NCBI RefSeq assembly: GCF_004766125.1
Contig: NZ_SJSA01000001.1
Location: forward strand, 744,001 to 808,000
Direction: 5' to 3'
Length of the DNA: 64,000 nt
Source: Duncaniella freteri
GTDB taxonomy: Bacteria > Bacteroidota > Bacteroidia > Bacteroidales > Muribaculaceae
Shown one piece after another: positions 45,721-54,570 of the stretch. Made by a program: the position numbers and the translations under genes. The stretch's first letter is position 1; every line of letters starts with the position of its first letter. The notes below the pieces were generated by a model that worked only from the letters and a program-made list of their open reading frames with translations, was not told where the DNA came from and did not search any database.

Positions 45721-46329
45721 TTAGTCGTTGACACCCTCTACAGGATGAGACTTCAGGAACTCCTGCTGTTTCTCCTGACGGTTGACTCCGCCGAAGAACT
45801 TCTCGACCTTGATCTTTCTTGAGAGCTGCATGATGCCATATATCATAGCCTCCGGACGAGGAGGACAACCGGGGACAAACACGTCAACCGGCACGATATC
45901 CTCTATGCCCATAGCCACATGGTAGCTCTTCTTGAAAGGACCGCCAGAGATGGCACAGCTGCCACAGGCTATCACATATTTCGGTTCGGCAAGCTGGTCA
46001 TAGAGGCGGCGGAACACCGGCACCATACGGTGGACTATAGTACCTGCAACCATCATGAAGTCAGCCTGACGAGGTGAGGCACGTGCTACTTCCCAGCCAA
46101 AACGCGCCATGTCGTAACGCGCCGCGCCAAGCGACACGAACTCAATGCCGCAACAACTGGTGGCGAAAGTGAGTGGCCAGATAGAGTTGGACCGCCCCCA
46201 GTTGATGAGCTTGTCAAGCGAACCGACTATCACGTTGGTACCGCTCTCCTGAAGCTCTTTTACGAGTTTCTCGATATACTCATTATCTTTCCATGCCTCG
46301 TAGGGCATGCCTTGCGTAGTTACTTCCAT
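45721..46329 (-). CDS. nuoB: NADH-quinone oxidoreductase subunit B
   Basis: Carries the terminal N2 4Fe-4S cluster that passes electrons to quinone. It has 202 residues, with ligands in ATSCCGIEF (Cys59, Cys60), ACGSCAISGG (Cys125) and FVPGCPPRPEA (Cys156). Its start overlaps the end of nuoA by 10 bp, indicating coupled translation. The C-terminal ~25 residues are basic and Gln-rich. Confidence 0.96.
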   Translation of the reverse strand: MEVTTQGMPYEAWKDNEYIEKLVKELQESGTNVIVGSLDKLINWGRSNSIWPLTFATSCCGIEFVSLGAARYDMARFGWEVARASPRQADFMMVAGTIVHRMVPVFRRLYDQLAEPKYVIACGSCAISGGPFKKSYHVAMGIEDIVPVDVFVPGCPPRPEAMIYGIMQLSRKIKVEKFFGGVNRQEKQQEFLKSHPVEGVND

Positions 46330-46688
46330 TCAAGAGCTCCTTTCCGCCAGGCATATACGAGACCCAGCACTATGATTCCGAAAAATACTGCAATCGCTGT
46401 GAGACCCTCTGTGCCCAGCTCGTGCACACGCACCGCCCAAGGATAGAGGAACACGGTCTCGACATCGAACATCAGAAAGAGGATGGCAAAAAGATAATAT
46501 CCCACCTTGAACTGAGCCATAGACTCTCCACGGGTAGGGATACCACATTCATAAGCCTCGCCCTTCTGAGGGTTGAACGACCGTGGCGAAATAAGCCCGG
46601 CGAGCCAAAGAGCAACAGCCACCAAGGCGATGCCCGTACAGAGCGCGACCACCGCTAAGGTTGCATTTTGAATTGCTAATGCTATCAT
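46320..46688 (-). CDS. nuoA: NADH-quinone oxidoreductase subunit A
   Basis: A 122-residue membrane subunit with three helices and the conserved 'FNPQKGEAYECGIPTRGESMAQFKVGYYLFAILFLMFDVETVFLYPWAV' loop, including the Cys that switches exposure during the active/deactive transition in relatives. It is the first gene of the 18-gene nuo/atp series. A -7 promoter box lies about 107 bp upstream. Confidence 0.95.
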   Translation of the reverse strand: MIALAIQNATLAVVALCTGIALVAVALWLAGLISPRSFNPQKGEAYECGIPTRGESMAQFKVGYYLFAILFLMFDVETVFLYPWAVRVHELGTEGLTAIAVFFGIIVLGLVYAWRKGALEWK

Positions 46689-46794
46689 ATGTATGAGTTA
46701 TATCTTATTTTCAAATAAGGTTATTCATCTGTGACAGAGTGCCATGTACAGCAAAAGACGCTCCCGGACAAAGGCAGGCGCGCTTTTGGCTGTG

Positions 46795-46802
46795 CAAATA
46801 TA
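46795..46802 (-). promoter_or_regulatory. -7 element TATATTTG of the nuo/atp operon
   Basis: Perfect TAnnTTTG on the minus strand, giving a leader of about 100 nt before nuoA. The nearest TTG is only 12 nt upstream, so the -33 element is weak and an activator may be needed. Confidence 0.55.
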
Positions 46803-46891
46803 GAAATTTTTCTTCAATTCCCCCCTCTTTTAATCCAACTATTTTTAAGAGGGATATGGATATTTGCCATCACACATCCCTCCGAAATATT

Positions 46892-47554
46892 TCAGAAATT
46901 ATAGCCGACGGAAATCTGGAATGTGTTCCACTGGTTATCCATAAGTTCAGCCACATCACGGACTCCCCACTGGTACTGCCATCCGATCACATAACGGCTT
47001 GCATGGGTGTAGGACATTCCGAGTCCGATACCATACTGCCAACGATGAAAACCGTTGTCGGAAAACAGATTGACCTTTGACTTGTCAAACGATTCCTGGT
47101 CCCGCAATTTCAGCCCCATCTTACCGTAAACACCGACACCGAAATAAGGTCCGGCAAATATCTGGAGATCAGATTCCGGAGTAAAACGAAGATGATATGA
47201 CGCATATACCGGAAGTTCCAGAAAATTGACAGCAAATGCCAAAGAGGACTTAACACCCATAATGTCGCCGACTGTCATCTCTCCATCTCTCTTTGCGCCC
47301 TTCATAGTGAAGAAAAGACCAGAATTGATTGAAAAACTCTTTATAAGGTTGACATCCACCTCCGCACCAACAGCAATCCCCTTTCGGTCACCAAAAAGCC
47401 CGCTGCCTTTTCCTGCCATCTTAGCGAAATTCCATCCCAGACGAGCACCGAAAGTCACAGTCCTATCAGGATCCGAACTGTCCCAAAAGAGAGATTGAGC
47501 ACTTAGCCCCAAAGAGGTGACTAATACGAGAATTGCAATAATAGTCCTTTTCAT
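46892..47554 (-). CDS. Outer membrane beta-barrel protein
   Basis: A 220-residue protein with a signal peptide (MKRTIIAILVLVTSLGLSAQ). The mature part alternates hydrophobic and polar residues in about eight strands with aromatic ends ('FGARLGWNFAKMAG', 'FSINSGLFFTMKG', 'LELPVYASYHLRF', 'WQYGIGLGMSYTHA') and closes on Phe (ISVGYNF), the signature for insertion by the BAM complex. This is the porin-like OMP_b-brl type common in Bacteroidales; function unknown. It has its own promoter. Confidence 0.85.
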   Translation of the reverse strand: MKRTIIAILVLVTSLGLSAQSLFWDSSDPDRTVTFGARLGWNFAKMAGKGSGLFGDRKGIAVGAEVDVNLIKSFSINSGLFFTMKGAKRDGEMTVGDIMGVKSSLAFAVNFLELPVYASYHLRFTPESDLQIFAGPYFGVGVYGKMGLKLRDQESFDKSKVNLFSDNGFHRWQYGIGLGMSYTHASRYVIGWQYQWGVRDVAELMDNQWNTFQISVGYNF

Positions 47555-47577
47555 AATGCGATGTTATTATTTCCTGA

Positions 47578-47585
47578 CAAAGATA
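47578..47585 (-). promoter_or_regulatory. -7 element TATCTTTG of the barrel-protein gene
   Basis: Perfect box 23 bp before the start codon on the minus strand. A short hairpin GGCGCGTC-TAT-GACGCGTCC (47592-47611) just upstream may end truA transcription. No clear -33. Confidence 0.55.
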
Positions 47586-47646
47586 GCAAACGGACGCGTC
47601 ATAGACGCGCCTGTTTATGTTAATAGATATTAAAACATGTGGCTTA

Positions 47647-48417
47647 TTATTCCTGTTTGTTAGCCGATTCTGACTCAGGGTAAGTGACATCCCAAAGATA
47701 CAGGGCCTGAGGCGGCATCGAGGTTCCTGCCGCACAACGGTCCTTGCGCTCGATAATACGCCCGAACTCCTCTACGGATATCTTTCCGCGCCCTACCTCC
47801 ACAAGCGTGCCGACAACAGCCCTGACCATATTGCGCAGGAAACGGTCGGCAGTGATGACAAACACCCAGACTCCGCTATCCTCACCGCCTACCCGATGCC
47901 ACCCGGCATGGGTGACACGGCATATATTAGTCTTGGTATCGGCATGCAACTTGGCAAACGATGTGAAGTCGCTTGTGGCGAGCAGAAGAGATGCCGCACG
48001 GTTCATAGCGTCGAAGTCCAGCGAGGCAGGAGCCTTCCAGCTAAGCGGATAAAAGAACGGCGACTTCTCCGTGACAGCATAATAATGATAGGTGCGCGAG
48101 GTGGCGTCAAACCGCGCATGCAGATCGTCAGGCACCCGATATACATCCTGTATAGCAATATCCTTGCCGACTATAGCATTCAGGCTGGCAATAAGGCGGG
48201 ACACGCATGCGACCGGAGCTTCGACATCAAAATGCGCCACCATCATGCGGGCATTGACCCCGGCATCAGTGCGACCGGCACCGACAATCTTCATCGGAGC
48301 ACGCATCACCTGTGACAGAGCACCCTCTATCACCTCCTGCACAGTCACCGCCCCAGGCTGGCATTGCCAACCGTGAAACGGCTCCCCGCGATAGCTCAAA
48401 CGCATGAAATAGCGCAT
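47647..48417 (-). CDS. truA: tRNA pseudouridine(38-40) synthase
   Basis: Isomerises uridines 38-40 in the anticodon arm of tRNAs. It has 256 residues. The catalytic Asp is in GAGRTDAGVNA (Asp51), followed by 'MVAHFDVEAP', 'HARFDATSRTYHYYA' and 'FLRNMVRAVVGTLVEVGRGK'. The start codon shares one base with the speA stop (TGATG), so translation is coupled to an unrelated polyamine gene. Confidence 0.96.
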   Translation of the reverse strand: MRYFMRLSYRGEPFHGWQCQPGAVTVQEVIEGALSQVMRAPMKIVGAGRTDAGVNARMMVAHFDVEAPVACVSRLIASLNAIVGKDIAIQDVYRVPDDLHARFDATSRTYHYYAVTEKSPFFYPLSWKAPASLDFDAMNRAASLLLATSDFTSFAKLHADTKTNICRVTHAGWHRVGGEDSGVWVFVITADRFLRNMVRAVVGTLVEVGRGKISVEEFGRIIERKDRCAAGTSMPPQALYLWDVTYPESESANKQE

Positions 48418-50318
48418 CAGTCTTTCTCTATATATGTATATCCATACAGTCCTGAGCGGTAATTGCTAAGGAACTCCCTACCCTCCTCGGGAGAGATCTT
48501 GCCTTCCTTCATCGATGATGTCACCCACGCCTCGACATTGCGCACAAGCTTCTTGGGATTGAACTGCACATAATCAAGCACATCGGCAACCGTCTCCCCA
48601 TCAATAATACGGTCTATCTCATAGCGGTCTTTATATACAGATATATGCACAGCATTAGTATCGCCAAACAGATTATGCATGTCCCCAAGTATCTCCTGAT
48701 ATGCCCCCACAAGGAACACTCCAAGATAGTATGGGTCGCCGGGCTTGACAGGATGCACAGGCAGAGAACTTGCTGTAGCTCCGGTGTTGGATATGAAGTT
48801 AGATATCTTTCCGTCACTATCGCATGTGATATCCTGAATTGTACAGGTACGAGTTGGCTTCTCGTCAAGACGCGACAGAGGTATTATCGGGAACACCTGA
48901 TCAATCGCCCATGAATCCGTAAGCGACTGAAACAGCGAGAAGTTGCAGAAATACTTGTCAGGTATCATCTTTGCCACCTTCTTCAATTCTTCTGGGGCAT
49001 GGCGCATACCGTTGACAATATCACACACATCGCGCGCTATGGACCAGAACAGCTCCTCCATCTGAGCACGCATCTTAAGGTCGAGCATTCCAAGGCTGAA
49101 CAGGTCAAGAGCCTCCTCTCGTATCTGCAAGGCATCATGCCAGCTCTCAAGAATGTTCTGCTGGTCTATCTTGTCCCATATATTGTACAATTCTTTGATG
49201 AGCTCATGAGCACCCTCGTCAACCTCGCGGTTATCTTTCCATATTGGCAGCTGAGTGGTCTCCAAAGCCTCAAACACAAGCACTGAATGATGCGCAGTGA
49301 GCGAGCGTCCGCTCTCGTTGATTATATTAGGCTGCTTCAATCCGTTCTTTTCGCATGCATCCACAAGAGTGGACACAGCGTCGTTGGCATACTCCTGAAT
49401 TGAATAGTTCATGGACGATCCGGATGCAGAGTTGCGAGAGCCGTCATAGTCGACACCCAAGCCTCCCCCAATATCTATGAACTCCACATCAAATCCCATA
49501 TTGCACAGATTGACGTAGAACTGGGCAGCCTCTCGGATAGCATTCTTGATAAAACGGATCTTGGTTATCTGACTCCCAATATGAAAATGTATGAGCTTCA
49601 GGCAATCAGACATCTTATTGCGTTCCATATAATCCAAAGCCTCCAGAAGTTCCGAAGAATTCAGACCAAACTTCGACTGATCGCCTCCGCTCGTCTCCCA
49701 TTTTCCTGAACCGGACGAGGCAAGCTTGATACGCAACCCGACATTAGGGCGCAGGTTCATACGTCTGGCAACCTCGGAAATTATACGTAACTCGTTGAGT
49801 TTCTCAACCACGATATATATACGCCTGCCCATCTTTTGAGCAAGGAGGGCAAGCTCAATATAAGTCTTATCCTTGTAGCCGTTACAGATGATGAGGGCAT
49901 TCTCCCTTATATTGGTAGCAAGGACAGCATGCAGCTCAGGCTTTGAGCCGGCTTCCAGTCCTATATTGAATTTCTCCCCATAGGTCACAATCTCCTCCAC
50001 CACAGGCCGCATCTGATTGACCTTGATAGGGTAGATTATATAGTTCTGACCTTCGTAGTTGTACTGTTGTGAAGCGACAGCGAAACAATTGGAAATCTTC
50101 TCGATACGGTTGTCGAGAATATCAGGAAAACGCAGCAACACCGGCGACGTGATATCTCTCACTTGCAGTTCATCCATAACCTCCCTAAGGTCGACCGAGG
50201 CATACCCCTCACGCGGAGTCACAGCCACGTTGCCCTTAGTATTGATGGAGAAATACTTACGACCCCAGCCCTGGATGTTATACAACTCCATGCTGTCCTC
50301 AATGCGCCATCTTCTCAT
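48417..50318 (-). CDS. speA: Biosynthetic arginine decarboxylase
   Basis: PLP enzyme converting arginine to agmatine, the first step of polyamine synthesis. It is 633 residues, normal for SpeA, starting MRRWRIEDSMELYN. The PLP lysine is in IIYPIKVNQMR (Lys99), and a barrel of fold-type III follows with 'GLRIKLASSGSGKW', 'HFHIGSQI', 'IDIGGGLGVDYDGS' and the C-terminal 'LGVFLVGAYQEILGDMHNLFGDTN'. It is the first gene of a speA-truA operon; a TACCTTTG box on the minus strand lies 64 bp upstream. Confidence 0.97.
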   Translation of the reverse strand: MRRWRIEDSMELYNIQGWGRKYFSINTKGNVAVTPREGYASVDLREVMDELQVRDITSPVLLRFPDILDNRIEKISNCFAVASQQYNYEGQNYIIYPIKVNQMRPVVEEIVTYGEKFNIGLEAGSKPELHAVLATNIRENALIICNGYKDKTYIELALLAQKMGRRIYIVVEKLNELRIISEVARRMNLRPNVGLRIKLASSGSGKWETSGGDQSKFGLNSSELLEALDYMERNKMSDCLKLIHFHIGSQITKIRFIKNAIREAAQFYVNLCNMGFDVEFIDIGGGLGVDYDGSRNSASGSSMNYSIQEYANDAVSTLVDACEKNGLKQPNIINESGRSLTAHHSVLVFEALETTQLPIWKDNREVDEGAHELIKELYNIWDKIDQQNILESWHDALQIREEALDLFSLGMLDLKMRAQMEELFWSIARDVCDIVNGMRHAPEELKKVAKMIPDKYFCNFSLFQSLTDSWAIDQVFPIIPLSRLDEKPTRTCTIQDITCDSDGKISNFISNTGATASSLPVHPVKPGDPYYLGVFLVGAYQEILGDMHNLFGDTNAVHISVYKDRYEIDRIIDGETVADVLDYVQFNPKKLVRNVEAWVTSSMKEGKISPEEGREFLSNYRSGLYGYTYIEKD

Positions 50319-50382
50319 CGGCTAATTTCGGTAAAATAAGGATTGTTAATTACTTAAATGATTATTATGTGTTTTAAGAGGG

Positions 50383-50390
50383 CAAAGGTA
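50383..50390 (-). promoter_or_regulatory. -7 element TACCTTTG for speA
   Basis: TAnnTTTG match 64 bp before the speA start on the minus strand. No TTG at proper spacing. Confidence 0.45.
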
Positions 50391-50525
50391 CATATTTCCA
50401 ATTGTATTTCGGACATTTTTTGCATAAATTAGTCAGAATAACGGAAATTAAATGTCGTTTTCTGTAAAAAACAGCTATCAAAGAAAAATATAACACCAGC
50501 TTTTGTATTATGTTAACAATTGCCG

Positions 50526-50557
50526 TTTGCATTCCTCATTAATAGATACTACCTTTG
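50526..50557 (+). promoter_or_regulatory. Promoter of OmpA-like/TPR lipoprotein gene
   Basis: TTTG at 50526-50529, 20-nt spacer, TACCTTTG at 50550-50557, a full consensus match. Leader of about 95 nt. Confidence 0.8.
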
Positions 50558-50657
50558 CCAATAGCTTTATATAGCACAGGTAAGCCCTGCGCCAGTCATA
50601 GCACATGACAAAAACAATTCACACATCCAACCAATCAACCTCAAAGTCAAAATCATT

Positions 50658-52343
50658 ATGAACAAGCTTTCAGGGTTCGCACTGCTCGTTGGGTCCGCAA
50701 TGGCCCTCACAGGATGCAGCAAGAAGATGAACCAGTTTGCAGCCGACTATTTCACCACCAATCCTAATCCTCTCGAAGTCGTTGGCACCCATGTACCGGC
50801 AACCGTCACAGGTCACATCCCGGCAAAATTCTTTGTCAAGAACGCCACTGTGTCAGTGACCCCGGTGCTCGTATACGGCGCAACCGAGGAGAAAGCAGCA
50901 CCCATGACTTTCCAGGGAGAGAAAGTGCGCGGCAACAACCCCGTGATCTCCTACGACAACGGAGGCACCGTGACCATCCCTGTCAACTATCTCTACCAGC
51001 CCGACATGCAGAAGTCCGAGCTCTACCTCAACTTTGAAGTACAGCAGAAAGGCAAGCAGTATGTACTGCCACGCGTCAAGGTGGCAAACGGTGTAGTAGC
51101 CACAGCTGCACTCGCCAATGCCGGGACCCTCACACCAGCCACTGCCAACGACAAGTTCCAGCGTATCATCAACGAAAAATACTCCGCCGACATACACTTC
51201 CTCATCAATCAGGCAAACCTCCGCAAGAGTGAGCTCAACAGCGATGAAGTGCTCCGTCTGCACCGCGACCTCCGCGCAGCCTCAGGCGACACAACTCGTG
51301 TGATCGAAGAGATCAATATCCAGTCATACGCCTCTCCCGAAGGCGGTATTGACTTCAACACCCGTCTTGCCCAGAACCGTGAGACCAACACCTCCGACTA
51401 TCTCAACAAACAGCTCAAGAAGGACAACATCACCGAGTTCGGCGAACTTACCGCCAACTTCACCCCCGAGGACTGGGAAGGCTTCCAGAAGCTCGTTGCA
51501 GCAAGCAACATCCAGGACAAGGACCTTATCCTCAGCGTGCTCTCAATGTACAAAGATCCCGAACAGCGTGAGCGCGAAATCCGCAACCTTTCAAGCGTAT
51601 TCGACCAGCTTGCCGAAGAGATCCTTCCGCAGCTCCGCTACTCACGCATCACAGCAAGCGTAAACGTGATCGGAAAGAGCGATGAGCAGCTCAACAAGGC
51701 ATTCAACACCGATCCGTCCACTCTCACCGTCGACGAGCTTCTCTACACCGCCACACTCACCGACGACCTCAAACGCAAGGGAGCCATCTACACCACTGCC
51801 ACCCGCCTCTTCCCAAACGACTACCGCGGCTTCAACAACCTCGGCAAGGTGCAGTACCAGCAGGGTGACTACGATGCAGCAATGGCAAGCTTCAAGAAAG
51901 CAGCACGCATCAACGCCAACGCCCCCGAATCACAGATGAACCAGGGTCTCGTAGCACTCGTAAACGATGACTACCGTGCCGCCAACACCGCTTTCGGCAA
52001 GGCAGCCGGACTCAATGAGCTTTCACCGGCACTCGGACTCCTCTATCTCAAGCAGGGCGATGTGAAAGCTGCTGTAAAGGCTTTCGGAAACGATAAGAGC
52101 AACAATGCGGCTCTCGCACAGATCCTCAACAAAGACTACAATGCAGCCAAAGGAACACTTGCAGCTATCGCCAACCCCGACGCTACTACCTACTACCTGA
52201 TGGCAGTGCTTGGCGCACGCACAGGCAACGAGCAGATGGTGACATCCAATCTACGTCAGGCCATCAAGCTTGACCGCAAATATGCGACCCAGGCAGCCAA
52301 CGACCTCGAATTTGCACGCTACAACATCTCCAAGGCTCTGTAA
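50658..52343 (+). CDS. OmpA-like and TPR-repeat lipoprotein
   Basis: A 561-residue lipoprotein (lipobox ALTGC, Cys20). After an N-terminal strand-rich domain there is an OmpA-like segment at about 180-330: 'INIQSYASPEGGIDFNTRLAQNRETNTSDYL' resembles the C-terminal peptidoglycan-binding motif of OmpA. From about 375 come TPR repeats ('FNNLGKVQYQQGDYDAAMASFKKAARINANAPESQMNQGLVALVNDDY'). The likely role is an outer-membrane anchored scaffold touching peptidoglycan. A strong consensus promoter and C-rich, biased codon use suggest high expression. No function is established. Confidence 0.85.
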   Translation: MNKLSGFALLVGSAMALTGCSKKMNQFAADYFTTNPNPLEVVGTHVPATVTGHIPAKFFVKNATVSVTPVLVYGATEEKAAPMTFQGEKVRGNNPVISYDNGGTVTIPVNYLYQPDMQKSELYLNFEVQQKGKQYVLPRVKVANGVVATAALANAGTLTPATANDKFQRIINEKYSADIHFLINQANLRKSELNSDEVLRLHRDLRAASGDTTRVIEEINIQSYASPEGGIDFNTRLAQNRETNTSDYLNKQLKKDNITEFGELTANFTPEDWEGFQKLVAASNIQDKDLILSVLSMYKDPEQREREIRNLSSVFDQLAEEILPQLRYSRITASVNVIGKSDEQLNKAFNTDPSTLTVDELLYTATLTDDLKRKGAIYTTATRLFPNDYRGFNNLGKVQYQQGDYDAAMASFKKAARINANAPESQMNQGLVALVNDDYRAANTAFGKAAGLNELSPALGLLYLKQGDVKAAVKAFGNDKSNNAALAQILNKDYNAAKGTLAAIANPDATTYYLMAVLGARTGNEQMVTSNLRQAIKLDRKYATQAANDLEFARYNISKAL

Positions 52344-52384
52344 TCAATCTTAGCCGCCCCCTCAATCGAAGGGGACATGATATC

Positions 52385-52442
52385 TACCGGAGACATAAGA
52401 ACCACCGAGATTTATAAACCTATGGTTCTTATGTCCCCGGTA
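52385..52442 (+). terminator. Terminator after OmpA-like lipoprotein gene
   Basis: taccggagacataagaacca pairs with its mirror tggttcttatgtccccggta (one bulged C), 18-nt loop, then TTTTC. Confidence 0.8.
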
Positions 52443-52774
52443 TTTTCATGCATTCACCCACTTTTTAAATGATAAAATATCAACAAATCATCCGTCGGTC
52501 GTGTTAATTCCGGGTAAAAATCGTAACTTTGCAGAGTCGATACATTTAAATAATGGAACACACCACCCACTTGACCGCATACAATCAGGTGATGTCACGC
52601 TAACCTCACAGCCTCCGGCAACAAAAATAGAGACTCCTCCGAGAGTCCTGTGGCATGAAACCGGACATTGTAACCCAACCGAGGCTATGACGCAAACTCA
52701 AGTTCCTCCCGACAGCCCTTTCCCCCACTCCACACGCTAAAATATCTTTCCCCTCTCATATATTAAAATACAAT
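52443..52774. other. Leader region of rlmL gene
   Basis: Contains a -7 box and a leader of nearly 240 nt. A 16-codon ORF (ATG 52553, stop 52603) and a small hairpin gactc/gagtc (about 52631) are the only features. No known riboswitch pattern was recognised. Confidence 0.4.
52524..52531 (+). promoter_or_regulatory. -7 element TAACTTTG upstream of rlmL
   Basis: TAnnTTTG match; no TTG at suitable distance. Confidence 0.45.
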
Positions 52775-54421
52775 ATGTCACAGAAATTTGAAATGGTAGC
52801 CAAGACCCTTAAAGGTCTTGAAGAGGTTCTCGCCGAAGAGCTCCGCACACTCGGGGCAGAAAATGTCGAGCCGGGATGCCGTATGGTATCCTTTGAGGGA
52901 GACCTCGCAATGATGTATCGTGCCAACCTATGTTGCCGTACCGCACTCAGCATCCTGCGCCCCATATACAAATTCATAGCCTCCGACCCTGACACTCTCT
53001 ATGAGATGGTCAAGGAATACGACTGGGGCGGTGTGTTAACCTTAGGAAAGACATTCTCAATCGACACCACCAGCCATTCAAATGAATTCACCCACTCCAG
53101 GTTCGTGACCTATCGTGTCAAGGACGCAATCGTCGACTGGTTCAAGGACCGCTTCGGTCCCGACAAGCGTCCCGGAGTACGACTGAGCGATGCCGATGTG
53201 ATGCTCAATGTACATATCGACGGCACACGCGTAACCCTTTCACTAAACTCATCAGGAGAATCACTCCACAAACGCGGATGGCGTGTAGCACAGACCGATG
53301 CCCCGATCAATGAGGTGCTCGCCGCTGGAATCATACTCAAGAGCGGATGGAGAGGCGACTGCCCCCTCATCGATCCTATGTGCGGTTCAGGAACATTCCT
53401 TATCGAAGCGGCCCTCATCGCGGCAGGAATCAAGCCCGGTTCCTACCGTGAGACATGGCCATTCTCACAATGGCGCGACTGGGATCCCGAACTTTTCGAG
53501 TCCGTGCTTCATGAGGGGGAAGAGCCTCGCGAAATACCATTCAAGATATACGGCTCCGACATCTCTCCTAAGGCAATTGATATCGCAGAACGCAATGTGC
53601 TTTCGGCAGGTGTCGACGAATACATCAACCTGAAAGTACGTTCCATACAGCAATGGGAAGAAGCTCCTATGGCTGGCACTCCGGGTGTGATAATCACTAA
53701 TCCTCCTTATGGAGAACGTATCAAGCCCGAGGACCTCGAAGGTCTTTACCGCACAATGGGCACCAAGTTCAAACGTGTGTTCTGCGGATATCACTCATGG
53801 GTGATATCCTCCAACGACGACTGCCTAACCCACATAGGTCTTACACCGTCGGTGCGCGAACAGATGCAGAACGGAGGTCTCGACTGCGAACTCCGCGAAT
53901 ACGTAAGTTTCGAAGGCTCCAAGAGCGACTTCCGAGCATCCGGCGGCACCATAAAAGGCGACCGTCCCGTCCGTGAAGAGAGAAACAAGAAATTAGCCCG
54001 CAAAAGCGACTCCGAATGGACTCGCGACGCACGCAGCAAAGGTATGGGAGGCAAACGCAGTGACAAGCCCTCTGGTCCGCGCCGAGGCTTGCCAAAGGAC
54101 ACTCCTCTGAGCGAGAAATACCGTCCGAAAGCAGGCGGATTTGCCCGAAACGAGGAACGTCGCAGGAAATTCAAGGAAGAAACAGCCCGAGAAGGAGAAC
54201 GCCGTTTCAGACATCAGGGACGTGAGACATCACGCGAGGATTTCCGTGACGAGGCAGAAGAACTCCTCGCACGCCGTCGCAATATCCATGCTCTCAAGAG
54301 CCTTGGTGAATCACCCAAGATGCCATCGCTCCCATCGGCAGGAGGTACGTTCATGCGCACCCGCCGACGCGGATGGAAACGCCCGGATGCACCAGGCGAC
54401 AACAAGGAAAGCAATGAATAA
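52775..54421 (+). CDS. rlmL: THUMP-domain RlmL-type 23S rRNA (guanine-N2) methyltransferase
   Basis: SAM-dependent methyltransferase of 548 residues. A THUMP RNA-binding domain spans about 1-160 ('KTLKGLEEVLAEELRTLGAENV'). The Rossmann methyltransferase follows, with 'PLIDPMCGSGTFLIEAA' (SAM site, about 198-214), 'IYGSDISPKAIDIAERN' and the catalytic motif IITNPPYGERI (about 308). In E. coli the homologous half of RlmKL modifies G2445; the RlmK half is absent here. From about 400 onward there is a long, very basic disordered tail ('EERNKKLARKSDSEW', 'RGWKRPDAPGD') of some 150 residues, likely to aid RNA binding. Confidence 0.85.
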   Translation: MSQKFEMVAKTLKGLEEVLAEELRTLGAENVEPGCRMVSFEGDLAMMYRANLCCRTALSILRPIYKFIASDPDTLYEMVKEYDWGGVLTLGKTFSIDTTSHSNEFTHSRFVTYRVKDAIVDWFKDRFGPDKRPGVRLSDADVMLNVHIDGTRVTLSLNSSGESLHKRGWRVAQTDAPINEVLAAGIILKSGWRGDCPLIDPMCGSGTFLIEAALIAAGIKPGSYRETWPFSQWRDWDPELFESVLHEGEEPREIPFKIYGSDISPKAIDIAERNVLSAGVDEYINLKVRSIQQWEEAPMAGTPGVIITNPPYGERIKPEDLEGLYRTMGTKFKRVFCGYHSWVISSNDDCLTHIGLTPSVREQMQNGGLDCELREYVSFEGSKSDFRASGGTIKGDRPVREERNKKLARKSDSEWTRDARSKGMGGKRSDKPSGPRRGLPKDTPLSEKYRPKAGGFARNEERRRKFKEETAREGERRFRHQGRETSREDFRDEAEELLARRRNIHALKSLGESPKMPSLPSAGGTFMRTRRRGWKRPDAPGDNKESNE

Positions 54422-54570
54422 GAAATGCTCCAAGGCATAGCCAACCACTCCATCCTTATATAATAATGTCCATTCAGCAAACCCTCAATACCCTAAGATA
54501 TCCCGTGAGCAATCATCCCGAAAAAAGCCCGTTCAACGCCGGCGAAACTCTACAGGAAAAAATTTCACCC

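Larger units (their letters stand above)
50319..50657. other. Divergent intergenic region speA / OmpA-like lipoprotein
   Basis: Holds a minus-strand -7 box for speA (TACCTTTG complement at 50383-50390, no good -33) and a plus-strand consensus promoter (50526-50557). The middle is AT-rich; no ORF or RNA structure seen. Confidence 0.6.

Noticed and set aside
52501..52740. 79-codon frame upstream of rlmL
   Set aside because: It begins at a non-ATG codon upstream of the promoter box, and the product is compositionally odd.
54466..54570. N-terminal extension of purD
   Set aside because: The extra 35 residues match nothing in the family, while the ATG at 54571 gives the canonical start.
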